DNA from: Mycobacterium sp. ITM-2016-00317
GTDB lineage: Bacteria > Actinomycetota > Actinomycetes > Mycobacteriales > Mycobacteriaceae
DNA length: 64,000 bases
NCBI RefSeq assembly: GCF_002968295.1
Contig: NZ_CP134399.1
Span: forward strand, 5,332,001 to 5,396,000
Direction of reading: 5' to 3'
Each line of letters starts with the position of its first letter. The stretch's first letter is position 1. Positions 1-8,657 of this stretch are shown one piece after another. The notes beneath the pieces were generated by a model. It was not told where the DNA came from, ran no database searches, and saw only the letters and a list, made by a program, of their open reading frames with translations. The position numbers were made by a program, and so were the translations under genes.

Positions 1-83
1 GCTGATACACGAACACAGAAGCTGCGACCGTCGTAAGTCAACCATGTTCAGGGCCTCCGCGACAGTCTCGCGGCAATCACGTA

Positions 84-2467
84 GTGAACAATTCACGGGA
101 GACCAGACCGGAAGGGGCCGACGTGACGGATCCGGGGCCGGATTTCGGCCGCGAACTGCTCGCGTGCGCCGTCGACGGGACCGCCGCCGGCGAGCATCCG
201 CTGCGTCATGTCGCCGACCTGGCACCGAGACGGGCGCGGCCGCAGGCGTGGCCTGGGCGGACCCAGATGTGGTGCAGGCGTTCCATGATCGCGGTGTCGA
301 AGCGATGTGGTCACATCAGCTGGCGGCCGCCGAGCTGGCCAGGGACGGCCGCCATGTCGTGCTGAGCACCGGCACCGCCTCAGGCAAGTCGCTGGGTTAC
401 CAGCTGCCCATATTGACAGCATTGAAGGAGAATCCGCGGTCGCGGGCGCTGTACCTGTCGCCGACCAAGGCGCTCGGCCACGACCAGTTGCGGTCCGCCG
501 CCGCGCTGACCATGGCCATCCCGGGGCTGGCCGACGTCGCGCCCAGCCCCTACGACGGCGACAGTCCCACCGAGGTGCGCCGCTTCGCCCGGGAGCGGTC
601 CCGCTGGATCTTCTCCAATCCCGACATGATCCATCTGTCGCTGCTGCGCAACCACGCCCGCTGGGCGGTCTTCCTGCGCCACCTGCAGTACGTGGTCGTC
701 GACGAATGCCACTACTACCGAGGAATTTTCGGGTCCAACGTGGCGATGGTGCTGCGCCGCCTGCTGCGCCTGTGCGCACGGTATGCCGCGCCGGGCTCGG
801 CGTTCTCCGGACCGACCGTCATCTTCGCGAGCGCCACCACCGCCGCGCCCGCGGCCACGGCATCGGAGTTGATCGGACAGACCGTCGCCGAGGTGACCGA
901 GGACGGCTCGCCGCAGGGGGCGCGCACAGTCGCGCTGTGGGAGCCGGCGCTGATGGCCGACCTCGTCGGCGAGAACGGTGCGCCCGTGCGCCGTTCGGCC
1001 GGCGCCGAGGCCTCGCGGGTGATGGCCGACCTGATCGCCGAGGGCGCACGCACGCTCACGTTCGTGCGGTCGCGGCGCGGCGCCGAGCTCACCGCGCTGG
1101 GCGCGCGGGCCAGGCTGACCGACACCGCACCCGAGCTGGCACCGCGGGTGGCGTCCTACCGCGCCGGGTATCTGGCCGAGGATCGCCGCGAATTGGAGCG
1201 CGCGCTGGCCGAGGGCGAGCTGCTGGGCGTGGCCACGACGAACGCGCTGGAACTGGGCGTGGACATCGCCGGCCTCGACGCCGTTGTGCTGGCCGGGTTT
1301 CCGGGCACGGTGGCCTCGTTCTGGCAGCAGGCAGGCCGTGCCGGACGGCGCGGCCAGGGCGCGCTGATCGTGCTCATCGCCCGCGACGACCCGCTGGACA
1401 CCTACCTGGTGCACCATCCGTCGGCGCTGCTGGACAAGCCGATTGAACGGGTGGTGATCGACCCCGGGAACCCGTACGTGCTGGGCCCGCAGTTGCTCTG
1501 CGCGGCAACCGAACTCCCTCTGACTGAAGCCGAGGTCCGGATGTGGGGCGCGGAGACGGTGGCCGAGTCACTGGTCGACGACGGGCTGCTGCGCCGCCGG
1601 CCCAGCGGATACTTCCCGGCCCCCGGCCTGGATCCGCACCCCGCGGTGGACATCCGGGGCGCCATCGGCGGGCAGATCGCGATCCTGGAGGTGGGCACCG
1701 GACGGATGCTGGGCAGCACGGGTGCGGGGCAGGCGCCGGCCTCGGTGCATCCGGGCGCGGTCTATCTGCATCAGGGTGAGAGTTATGTCGTCGATTCCCT
1801 CGATTTCGAGGACGGCGTCGCGTTCGTGCACGCGGAGGACCCCGGCTATACGACGTTCGCGCGGGAGTTGACCGACATCAGCGTCACCGGTCCCGGTGAG
1901 CGCACCGAGCACGGCCCGGTCACCGTGGGCCTGGTGCCGGTGTCGGTCAGCAACACCGTCACCGGCTACCTGCGCCGGCGCCGGGACGGCGAGGTGATCG
2001 ACTTCGTCGAACTCGACATGCCGACCCGCAGCCTCGAGACGATGGCGGTGATGTGCACCATCACCGCGGAAGCCCTGCAGGACAACGGCATCGACCCACT
2101 GCGGACACCCGGCTCGTTGCACGCCGCCGAACACGCCGCCATCGGCCTGCTGCCGCTGATGGCCAGCTGCGACCGCGGCGACATCGGCGGGGTGTCGACC
2201 GCGGTGGGCCCCGTCGGCGGCCTGCCGTCGATCTTCGTCTACGACGGCTACCCCGGCGGCGCCGGCTTCGCCGCGCGCGGATTCCGCACGATGGAGCGCT
2301 GGTGGGAGGCCACCGCATCGGCGATCGACGCGTGCGAGTGTCCCTCGGGCTGTCCGTCCTGCGTGCAGTCCCCGAAGTGCGGCAACGGAAACGACCCACT
2401 GGACAAGGCCGGTGCGGTGCGGGTGCTGCGACTGGTGGTGCGACTGCTGGCCGGGCGCACCGGATGA
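84..2467 (+). pseudogene. DUF1998 superfamily II helicase with an apparent N-terminal frameshift
   Basis: This encodes an ATP-dependent DNA helicase of the Hrq1/MrfA/SftH-like clade, thought to act in DNA repair; it is the Rv3649 counterpart. Visible are a Walker A segment (TGTASGKS), a DECH box (VVVDECHYY), a SATT motif III, helicase C-terminal motifs ending in QQAGRAGRRGQ, and a C-terminal four-cysteine cluster (CECPSGCPSC...C) typical of DUF1998. The conserved N-terminus (FGRELLACAVDG...LRHVADLAPR) is read from GTG 84 or GTG 123. At about 246-256 the frame must change for WADPDVVQAF and everything after it, as if 1 or 4 bases were missing. Restored, the protein is about 780-795 aa, near the family length. 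An uninterrupted frame from ATG 44 exists, but its first 60 residues look like out-of-frame sequence. Function is confident; whether the break is real is not. Confidence 0.8.
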
Positions 2468-2621
2468 CGCCGCGCACCGCATCAGATGCCGCCGGCGACG
2501 AGATCCGCTCCGCCGAGCCCCACTACCGGCAGCGATCCGCGCCGCTCACCGCGCCGCGGTGCGGATTCCGTGGTGTGCGGACCTCCCGCTTTGCGCTTTC
2601 CGCATCGGTAGGATCACCCGC
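2464..2621. other. Gap between helicase and Rv3651-like gene
   Basis: A 53-codon frame starts inside an ATGA overlap with the helicase stop and ends at 2625. It shows no recognisable domain and arginine-rich, shadow-like composition, so I do not call it a gene. The right end holds a TAGGAT hexamer listed separately. Confidence 0.4.
2609..2614 (+). promoter_or_regulatory. Probable -10 hexamer (TAGGAT) of a leaderless promoter
   Basis: TAGGAT fits the mycobacterial -10 consensus TANNNT and ends 8 nt before the ATG at 2622. Transcription would start at or next to the start codon. No good Shine-Dalgarno sequence lies upstream of that ATG. Confidence 0.5.
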
Positions 2622-3707
2622 ATGACCCACGACTGGTTGCTCGTGGAAACACTCGGCACCGAGCCCGCCGTCGTCGCCCACGGCGCGTACACCAAGGACC
2701 TCGTCCCGGTCGCCACCTATCTGCGCCGCAACCCGCACCTGATGGCGATCCAGACGGCGATCGGCGAGACCGTGCGCGCCGGAGGCGGTTTGAGCAGCAT
2801 CACGCCGAAGAACGACCGGGTGATCCGCACCGAGGTCGTGCAGATGTCCGACGGCCGGATCCACGGCGTCCAACTCTGGGCCGGAGCGCCCGACGAGGCT
2901 CCGCCGGAACGCCCGCTGGTGGGCTCGCTGATGTGGGATCTGACCGCGGGTACGGCCACCGACACCCCCGAGTCCCTGGAGGTCGGCGGTTGGGATCCGG
3001 CGAGGCAGGCCACCCACGGGCGGGCGTTCGCCGACGACCTGCCCCGGCGTGACCTGAACCCGAACGAAGCCGAGGTGCTGAGCATGGTGATCCAGCCCGA
3101 GCCAGGGGTGACGCTGTGCAACACCTGGGATGTCACCGATTACCGCGGCCAACCCATCACGGTCGGGTTCGTGGCGCGCTCGCTTCCCGAGGTGCAGGCC
3201 GACGGCAGCGAACGGTTGATCTGCCGGGCGATGAACTGGCGCAGCGTCCGGGAAGGCCCCAGCATTCAGCACGACCTGCTGGCCCAGCGCATCGTCGAGG
3301 GGATGCGCCAGCCCGGCGTGTACCGGGCGCTGGTGGATCCGCGGCACTGGACCTTGCTGAAATGGCTGGATGACCCGGTGCCGTTCCTTGACTGGCGCGC
3401 CACCATGGTCAGCGCGGAATCGCTGCACCCGGACGACCGGAAGACGACGATGCCGGCGATGGCCGCCGAGTTCACCACCGGCGTGGCCAGTGGGGTGTTG
3501 CGGATGGCCGGCCCGGACGGTGGATGGACGCCGGTGCACGTCACGGTGAATCGCGTCAAGCTCGGCAGGAACGTCGATGCCGGGCTGGCGTCGCTGCGCC
3601 TGCCGACACCGTCCGAGCTCGCCGCAGCCGGCCTCGATGGTGCGGTCGAGCAGCCGTCCCGCAGACCGAAAGCGCTGTCCCGCAGGGACAGGTCGTCCCG
3701 CACCTAG
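2622..3707 (+). CDS. Rv3651-like DUF5593/PAS-GAF-type protein
   Basis: The 361-aa protein begins MTHDWLLVETLG and resembles the mycobacterial Rv3651 family, described as carrying GAF-like, PAS-like and DUF5593 regions. I see no catalytic motif, signal peptide or membrane span, so it is probably a soluble ligand-sensing or scaffold protein. The C-terminal 30 residues are rich in Arg, Ser and Pro and are probably disordered. The start at 2622 is preferred over in-frame upstream codons because it follows a TAGGAT -10 hexamer and begins at the conserved TW/DWLLVETLG segment. It follows the helicase as in M. tuberculosis but lacks a PE gene in between. The biochemical role is unknown. Confidence 0.75.
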   Translation: MTHDWLLVETLGTEPAVVAHGAYTKDLVPVATYLRRNPHLMAIQTAIGETVRAGGGLSSITPKNDRVIRTEVVQMSDGRIHGVQLWAGAPDEAPPERPLVGSLMWDLTAGTATDTPESLEVGGWDPARQATHGRAFADDLPRRDLNPNEAEVLSMVIQPEPGVTLCNTWDVTDYRGQPITVGFVARSLPEVQADGSERLICRAMNWRSVREGPSIQHDLLAQRIVEGMRQPGVYRALVDPRHWTLLKWLDDPVPFLDWRATMVSAESLHPDDRKTTMPAMAAEFTTGVASGVLRMAGPDGGWTPVHVTVNRVKLGRNVDAGLASLRLPTPSELAAAGLDGAVEQPSRRPKALSRRDRSSRT

Positions 3708-3894
3708 CTCAACGGCCGCGTCCGCCGCAGTCACCGTCATTCCCGTCTCTCCCCCTGTGGCGTGAGCAATGTCTAGCCCGGTTCGGAGTCGAGGCGCGCC
3801 GCTCCGGCTCCCACCGCGTTTGGCAACGCTGCGGTCGATATGGACAGCCGTCTTGGCTCCACGTGACAATCCAGATCCGCAGGCGAGTCCTGCG

Positions 3895-5139
3895 CTACGG
3901 GCCACCTCGGCCCGGGCCACCGCCGTTCCCGTTGCCAGGACCCTTTCCGTTGCCGGGGCCCTTTCCGTTGCCCGGGCCCTTGCCTTCGCGCTCGGCCTTG
4001 CCGGGCGGGCCCTTCCTCTCCTCGGGCTGTTGCGGCGCAGGCGGGGCCGTCGAGACGACCTGTGACGGTGCGGGTGTGGTGACCGGCGGCGGGGCGGGTG
4101 CCGTCGTGCTAGTGCCGACCGGTTCGGCGGGGGCCGACGACGAGAACGGGTCCATCGCCAGCGCGATCGCCGACACGGTGAAGGCGCCCAGCACGCCGGC
4201 GCCCAGCGCATACTTGCGGGCCCGGGACATCGGGCGGCGCGGCGGCGCAGGAGGAATCGGCTGCGGCACCGGCGCGGTGAGCATCCGGGTGGCCGGCCGG
4301 GGCGCGCCTGCACCGGCTGACCACGCGGATGCATCGCCGGCCAGCGCGGCACGCATCTGCGCGGCGCTGCCGAAGCGCAGATGCGGATCGCGGCTCATGG
4401 CTCGGTCGATGACTCCGACCAGGACCGGATCGGCATCGGTGCGCAGTCCGGCCAACGGCGGCGGCGGGCCATCGGTGATCGCCCACGCCAGGGCCGCCGG
4501 GTTGTCCTGCGGAAAGGCGCGCCGGCCCAGCAGCGCCTCGTATCCGATGACGCCGACGGCGTACAGGTCGTCGGCCACCGACGCGGGGGCACCGGTTATC
4601 CGTTCGGGGCTCAGATAGTTCAGCGTGCCGATGATCTGCCCGGTCGCGGTGTGATTGGTGGTACCGCTCTTGGCGATACCGAAGTCCGCGACCTGCATCC
4701 GGTCCCCGGCCGCCGACACCAGGATGTTGCCGGGCTTGATGTCGCGGTGCAGCACCCCGGCCCCGTGGGCGACCTCGAGGGCGGCCAGCACGTCGTCGAG
4801 CACCGCCCGCACCTGCGCCGGCGGCATCGGGCCGCGGGCGAGCACGTCGGCGAGGGTGTGTCCGGGCAGGCGCTCCATCACGATGAACGGTCGTCCGTCG
4901 TAGTCGCCGAAATCGTGCACGGCGACGATGCCGGGATGCGACAGGCCGGCCGCGGCGCGGGCCTCGGCGGCGAATCTCTGCCGGGCGATCGGATCGGCGT
5001 TGAGGTTCGGGTGCAGCAGCTTGACCGCGACCGGGCGGTGCAGTCGGGTGTCCCAGCCGTCCCGTACCTCGGCCATGCCGCCGCAACCGAGCAGGCCGCG
5101 TAACTCGTAGCGGCCGGCAAGAGTCTCGCGGCCGGTCAT
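3895..5139 (-). CDS. Membrane-anchored Ser/Thr protein kinase (PknB-type) with Gly/Asn/Lys repeat tail
   Basis: A 414-aa Hanks-type kinase. The Gly-rich loop (LLGCGGMAEV), the VAVKLL lysine, the HRDIKPGN catalytic loop and ADFGIAK are all present in the first 260 residues, so the kinase should be active. One hydrophobic span (KYALGAGVLGAFTVSAIALAM) near residue 315 separates it from a short extracytoplasmic tail. The tail starts Pro/Ala/Thr-rich and ends in repeated GPGNGK units, with no PASTA or sensor fold. It lies between the Rv3651-like gene and the tad cluster, where M. tuberculosis has no kinase, so it looks like an accessory insertion. It converges on the Rv3651-like gene with about 190 bp between them. 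Substrate unknown. Confidence 0.9.
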   Translation of the reverse strand: MTGRETLAGRYELRGLLGCGGMAEVRDGWDTRLHRPVAVKLLHPNLNADPIARQRFAAEARAAAGLSHPGIVAVHDFGDYDGRPFIVMERLPGHTLADVLARGPMPPAQVRAVLDDVLAALEVAHGAGVLHRDIKPGNILVSAAGDRMQVADFGIAKSGTTNHTATGQIIGTLNYLSPERITGAPASVADDLYAVGVIGYEALLGRRAFPQDNPAALAWAITDGPPPPLAGLRTDADPVLVGVIDRAMSRDPHLRFGSAAQMRAALAGDASAWSAGAGAPRPATRMLTAPVPQPIPPAPPRRPMSRARKYALGAGVLGAFTVSAIALAMDPFSSSAPAEPVGTSTTAPAPPPVTTPAPSQVVSTAPPAPQQPEERKGPPGKAEREGKGPGNGKGPGNGKGPGNGNGGGPGRGGP

Positions 5140-5230
5140 GCGGGCTGCTTATCCGTCTGCGGTCGCAAGTAAACCGGGCCGAGCGACGGGTTCGGGTCCA
5201 CGCCACGATTCTCGCGTCAACCTGCGCGAG

Positions 5231-5605
5231 TCAGCGTGCGGGGGCGGCCGGCCCGGCCCGGGCGACCGCCGAGGCCGGCCCGACGGCCGCGCCAGCCGCC
5301 GGCACCGCGACCGTGGTGCGCACCTGCACGTCGAGCCCGTCGACTGCGCAGTCGGCCACCTTGGCCCCCATCGCGGTGGCGACGTGGTCGGCCGTCCCGC
5401 ACGCCGCGGTGTGCCCGGCCGCGATCCGGTATGCGGCGCTGAGCGCGGCGAGGTCGGCGGCGGCCTGCGCGCGGTGCCGGGCCGTCACCGCCGAGGCGAC
5501 CGCGACCCCGCCCCACGTGACCGCCACCAGCGCCAGCACCATCAGCGCCGCGGCCACGGTCGCCGCGCCGCACTCACCGGTCAGCGGGTTCGAGGGCCGA
5601 CACAC
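5231..5605 (-). CDS. TadE-like minor pilin/assembly protein (Rv3654c family)
   Basis: A 124-aa protein with one N-terminal hydrophobic helix (AATVAAALMVLALVAVTWGGVAV), followed by a TadE-family signature (SAVTARHRAQAAADLAALSAA) and two cysteines. This fits Rv3654c-type pseudopilin-like proteins of the mycobacterial tight-adherence locus. The GTG at 5605 gives VCRPSNPLTGECGAATV, and the gene then overlaps the preceding tadE by about 32 nt. It is the last gene of the seven-gene ssd-tad operon. The tail is Ala/Gly/Pro-rich. The family is clear; the exact start is less certain because the overlap is longer than the 4 nt seen elsewhere in the operon. Confidence 0.75.
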   Translation of the reverse strand: MCRPSNPLTGECGAATVAAALMVLALVAVTWGGVAVASAVTARHRAQAAADLAALSAAYRIAAGHTAACGTADHVATAMGAKVADCAVDGLDVQVRTTVAVPAAGAAVGPASAVARAGPAAPAR

Positions 5606-5906
5606 CTTCGGCGGCAATGACGATGCCGGGTAGCACCGCCGATCGCGTGCTGACCCGGGCCACGACGAAGTCCCCGTCGCGACGCACCGCGACGACCGCG
5701 TCGTCCGGCGCGATCCGCCGCGCCGCGGCGGTGGCCGACGCGTCGTCGCCGCGGGCGGCCAGGCGCGCAGCTTCGCGGGCGGCGTCGATGCAGCGCACCT
5801 GCATCGACACCGCGGTGAGCCCGGCGACGCAGGCGACGAGAACACCCACCAACGCCAGGATCCCGAAAGCCGCTTCGGCGGTGGAGATTCCGGACTCACC
5901 GCTCAG
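5574..5906 (-). CDS. TadE-like protein (Rv3655c family), probable CTG start
   Basis: About 110 aa: a short N-terminus LSGESGISTAEAAFG, one hydrophobic helix (ILALVGVLVACVAGLTAV) and the TadE signature CIDAAREAARLAARGD. The ESGISTAE stretch resembles a prepilin-type processing site. No in-frame ATG, GTG or TTG occurs between the middle of the upstream pilin gene and the transmembrane helix. A CTG at 5906 forms a CTGA overlap with the pilin stop codon, mimicking the ATGA/GTGA overlaps that join most other genes here, so I take CTG as the start. It probably acts at the cytoplasmic membrane with the other Tad components. Confidence 0.75.
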   Translation of the reverse strand: MSGESGISTAEAAFGILALVGVLVACVAGLTAVSMQVRCIDAAREAARLAARGDDASATAAARRIAPDDAVVAVRRDGDFVVARVSTRSAVLPGIVIAAEGVSALEPADR

Positions 5907-6109
5907 ACGTTCGTGTTCAGCGCCCGGCTGATGATGTTGGTCAGCGCCGTCACGATCGAATCCCCGGTCACCACCGTGTAGAGGATCGCGCCGAACGCGG
6001 CTGCGGCAATGGTCCCGATGGCGTACTCCACGGTGGACATGCCGTCGTCGGCGACGGCCAACACCAGCAGGCGGGCCTTGATGTCCCGAAGTTGTTGCCT
6101 CATGGTCAT
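5903..6109 (-). CDS. Flp-like pilin (DUF4244, Rv3656c family)
   Basis: A 68-aa protein with a 23-residue cytoplasmic leader, then G|MSTVEYAIG and a long hydrophobic helix. This is the layout of a type IVb (Flp) prepilin: Gly at -1 and Glu at +5 relative to the predicted cleavage site. It is likely the major structural subunit of the Tad-type pilus or secretion pseudopilus made by this locus. No prepilin peptidase gene is visible in the window, so processing must rely on one encoded elsewhere. It sits between tadC and tadE, with 18 nt after the tadC stop and a GA-rich ribosome-binding region ahead of the ATG. Confidence 0.85.
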   Translation of the reverse strand: MTMRQQLRDIKARLLVLAVADDGMSTVEYAIGTIAAAAFGAILYTVVTGDSIVTALTNIISRALNTNV

Positions 6110-6127
6110 TTTCTCCTTCGTTTTTCG

Positions 6128-6700
6128 TCACAGAACGCCCGACTGCAAGACCTCGCCGGCCAACCCGGCGACGACGGGAACAATCCCCAGGCACAGGAAC
6201 GCCGGCAGGTAGCACAACCCCAGCGGCCCGGCCATCAGCACCGAAGCGCGCTCGGCCCGCGCACTCGCCGCGTCCCCCGCCTCGCCGCGCAACTGCACGG
6301 CCAGGTCGTCCACCCCCTGGGCCAGCGCAGCGCCCGACAGGGCCGACCGGCGTGCCATCCGCAGGAATGCGTCCAACGAATGGTCCACCGCACCTTCGGG
6401 ATTCGCCCATGCCCGGACCGGATCCGCGCCCAGCGCCACCAGGTCGGCCGCCCGGCGCAGCAGCGCCGCCAGAGCGGGCGGCGCCGACTGCGCCACCGCT
6501 GAGGCCGCCGACGACACCGCCATCCCCGACCGCAGGCACGCGGCGAGCACGTCGAGGCTGGCCGCCACGGCGAGGACATCACCGACAGGCGATCCGCCGT
6601 GGGCCGAGTCGCCGAGATGCCGATGCCGGTGCATCCGGGACGCTGACGCACCGGGGACGAGCAGTGCCGCCAGGGCGAGAAGCATTGCGGCCCAGGTCAT
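6128..6700 (-). CDS. tadC: TadC-like type II secretion F-domain membrane protein (Rv3657c family)
   Basis: A 190-aa protein with an N-terminal hydrophobic helix (MTWAAMLLALAALLVPG), a central cytoplasmic helical T2SS-F-type domain and a C-terminal pair of hydrophobic segments (PLGLCYLPAFLCLGIVPVVAGL). It is the smaller of two adjacent platform proteins and would form the inner-membrane platform with TadB. The ATG at 6700 overlaps the tadB stop as ATGA, indicating translational coupling. It is short for TadC of other bacteria (about 300 aa) but matches the reduced mycobacterial version. Confidence 0.85.
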   Translation of the reverse strand: MTWAAMLLALAALLVPGASASRMHRHRHLGDSAHGGSPVGDVLAVAASLDVLAACLRSGMAVSSAASAVAQSAPPALAALLRRAADLVALGADPVRAWANPEGAVDHSLDAFLRMARRSALSGAALAQGVDDLAVQLRGEAGDAASARAERASVLMAGPLGLCYLPAFLCLGIVPVVAGLAGEVLQSGVL

Positions 6701-7482
6701 GTCATCACCGAGGCCATGATGCGGTCGGACCACAGCAGGCCGCCGCAGACGAAACCCGTCCCGACCATGAGCAGCCACCCGCCCGCGCCGCCGGACAGCA
6801 GGAAGACCAGCGGGTCCGCCCCGATCAAGTGCCCGAGCAGCATTCCGAGCACCGGCAGTCCCGCCAGGATCGCCGCGGTGGCCCGCGCGCCTGCCAGCCC
6901 GGCTTCGACGCGTCCGCGGAACCGTTCCCGCTCGGTGATGTCCCGCTGGGCGGCCTGCATCAAGGTGGCGATCGCCAGCCCCTGGTTCTGCGCCAGACCC
7001 CAGCAGACGCCGAGTCTTTCCCAGTATCCGGGCAACAGGGACCGGTGCCCGGCCGCGCGCAGGCCGTCGGCGACGTCGGCTCCGAGCAGTGCCCTCGCCG
7101 CGACCCCGGAGAGGGAACCCGAGATCGCGTGGTTCGACTCCTGGGCGGCCGCCCGGATCGCCGCCACGGGGTGGGCGCCGATCCGGAGTTCGCCGACGAG
7201 CACATCGAGAGCACCCTGCAGCGAGACCGCCTCGGTGACCCGGGCCCGCCGCCGCCGGTTCGCACGGGCGCGGGCCAGCAGTGTCGCGGACAGCATGCCG
7301 ACGGCCAGCGCCGCGCCGGGGGTCAGCAGCAGGGCCACCGCCGCGCAGACGAGCACCGCGCACACCGGAGCGGACATCCGCAGGGGCCGACGGCGGCGCA
7401 CGAGGAACGCCTGGGCGCGGCGGCGCGAATCGGTCGGCGCGACGAGCACCGCGGCGGCCAACGCCAGCGCCGCCGCGGTCAC
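6697..7482 (-). CDS. tadB: TadB-like type II secretion F-domain membrane protein (Rv3658c family)
   Basis: A 261-aa inner-membrane platform protein. Hydrophobic segments lie at residues 1-15, about 38-62 and two near the C-terminus (AILAGLPVLGMLLGHLIG; LLSGGAGGWLLMVGTGFVCGGLLW). Between them is a cytoplasmic T2SS-F-like helical domain including ALDVLVGELRIGAHPVAAI. It is expected to couple the TadA ATPase to pilin assembly. Its start overlaps the tadA stop (7479-7482) and its stop overlaps the tadC start, so it lies inside a translationally coupled operon. Confidence 0.88.
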   Translation of the reverse strand: MTAAALALAAAVLVAPTDSRRRAQAFLVRRRRPLRMSAPVCAVLVCAAVALLLTPGAALAVGMLSATLLARARANRRRRARVTEAVSLQGALDVLVGELRIGAHPVAAIRAAAQESNHAISGSLSGVAARALLGADVADGLRAAGHRSLLPGYWERLGVCWGLAQNQGLAIATLMQAAQRDITERERFRGRVEAGLAGARATAAILAGLPVLGMLLGHLIGADPLVFLLSGGAGGWLLMVGTGFVCGGLLWSDRIMASVMT

Positions 7483-8657
7483 GGTCGCGTCCTGTCGCGG
7501 ACCAGGTCGGCCAACGCCGCCGCGGCGGGACCGAAGCCGGTCTCGCAGTGCCAGCCGGTGGTCACGCGGACGATGCCGTCGTCACGGCGCTGCAGCACGC
7601 CGACCTCGGTGAGGCGGCGCCGGCCGGTCCGGTCGCGCGCCACGTGCAGCACCACGTGGATCGCGGCGGCCAACTGGCTGTGCAGCGCAGCGCGGTCGAG
7701 GCCGCCGAGGGCCGCGAGCGCCTCGAACCGCGCCGGCACCTCGGCGGGGTTGTTCGCGTGCACGGTCCCGGAGCCGCCGTCGTGGCCGGTGTTCAGCGCG
7801 GTGAGCAGATCCACCACCTCGGCGCCGCGCACCTCGCCGATCACGATGCGGTCCGGCCGCATCCGTAATGCCTGGCGGACGAGGTCACGCACGGTCACCT
7901 CGCCCGCGCCCTCGACGTTGGCGCAGCGGGCGACCAGCTTGACCAGGTGCGGGTGTGCCGGCGCGAGTTCCGAGGCGTCCTCGACACAGATGATGCGCTC
8001 GTCTGCGGGCACCGCGGCCAGGAGCGCGGCCAGCAGGGTCGTCTTTCCCGCCCCGGTGCCGCCGGACACCACGAAGGCCAGGCGGGCGGCGAGGACCCCG
8101 TGCAGCAATTCGACCGCCTCCGGCGCGATGGTGCCCGCCTCGACCAGCGCGTCCAGTCGCTGGTTGGCCGGTCGCAGCACGCGTAGCGACAGGCAGGTCC
8201 CGCCGTCGGCCACCGGCGGCAGCACGGCGTGCAGCCGAACGTTGAGCGCGGCCCCGGACTGTGCGGCGCTCACACCGCTGAGATTCCCGTCAACCCAGGG
8301 CTGGGCTTCGTCGAGCCTGCGGCCGGCGGCCAGCGCCAGTCGTTGCGCGAGGCGCCGTACCGCCTCGTCGTCAGCGAAGCAGACCGACGTCCGTCGCAAA
8401 CCGTTGCCGTCGTCCACCCAGACGGCGTCGGGCGCGGTGACGAGCACGTCGGTGACTCCGGGGGCCGACAGCAGCGGGTCCAGCAGCCCCGCGCCGATGA
8501 GCTCGGTCTGCAGGTGGCGCAGGTTGGTCAGCACCTCGGCGTCGCCGAGTACCCCACCGGACTCCGCGCGGATGGCCGCGGCCACCACGCTGGGTCGCAG
8601 CGGGGACGACTGTGCGGCCAGACGTTCGCGCACCCGGTCGATCAGGGGAGAACTCAT
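7479..8657 (-). CDS. tadA: TadA/CpaF-type secretion ATPase (Rv3659c family)
   Basis: A 392-aa hexameric ATPase of the type II/IV secretion superfamily. The Walker A motif (SGGTGAGKTT) is near residue 185, an Asp box (IICVEDASELAP) follows, and the Walker B/His-box region reads RPDRIVIGEVRGAEVVDLLTALNTGHDGGSGTVHAN. All key residues are intact, so the motor should work. It powers assembly of the DUF4244 pilin through TadB/TadC. The ATG at 8657 overlaps the ssd stop by 4 nt. Confidence 0.93.
   Translation of the reverse strand: MSSPLIDRVRERLAAQSSPLRPSVVAAAIRAESGGVLGDAEVLTNLRHLQTELIGAGLLDPLLSAPGVTDVLVTAPDAVWVDDGNGLRRTSVCFADDEAVRRLAQRLALAAGRRLDEAQPWVDGNLSGVSAAQSGAALNVRLHAVLPPVADGGTCLSLRVLRPANQRLDALVEAGTIAPEAVELLHGVLAARLAFVVSGGTGAGKTTLLAALLAAVPADERIICVEDASELAPAHPHLVKLVARCANVEGAGEVTVRDLVRQALRMRPDRIVIGEVRGAEVVDLLTALNTGHDGGSGTVHANNPAEVPARFEALAALGGLDRAALHSQLAAAIHVVLHVARDRTGRRRLTEVGVLQRRDDGIVRVTTGWHCETGFGPAAAALADLVRDRTRP

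Noticed and set aside
2464..2625. 53-codon frame starting in an ATGA overlap with the helicase stop
   Set aside because: Composition looks like random GC-rich sequence, no homologue is known to me, and it overlaps the promoter and start of the next gene.
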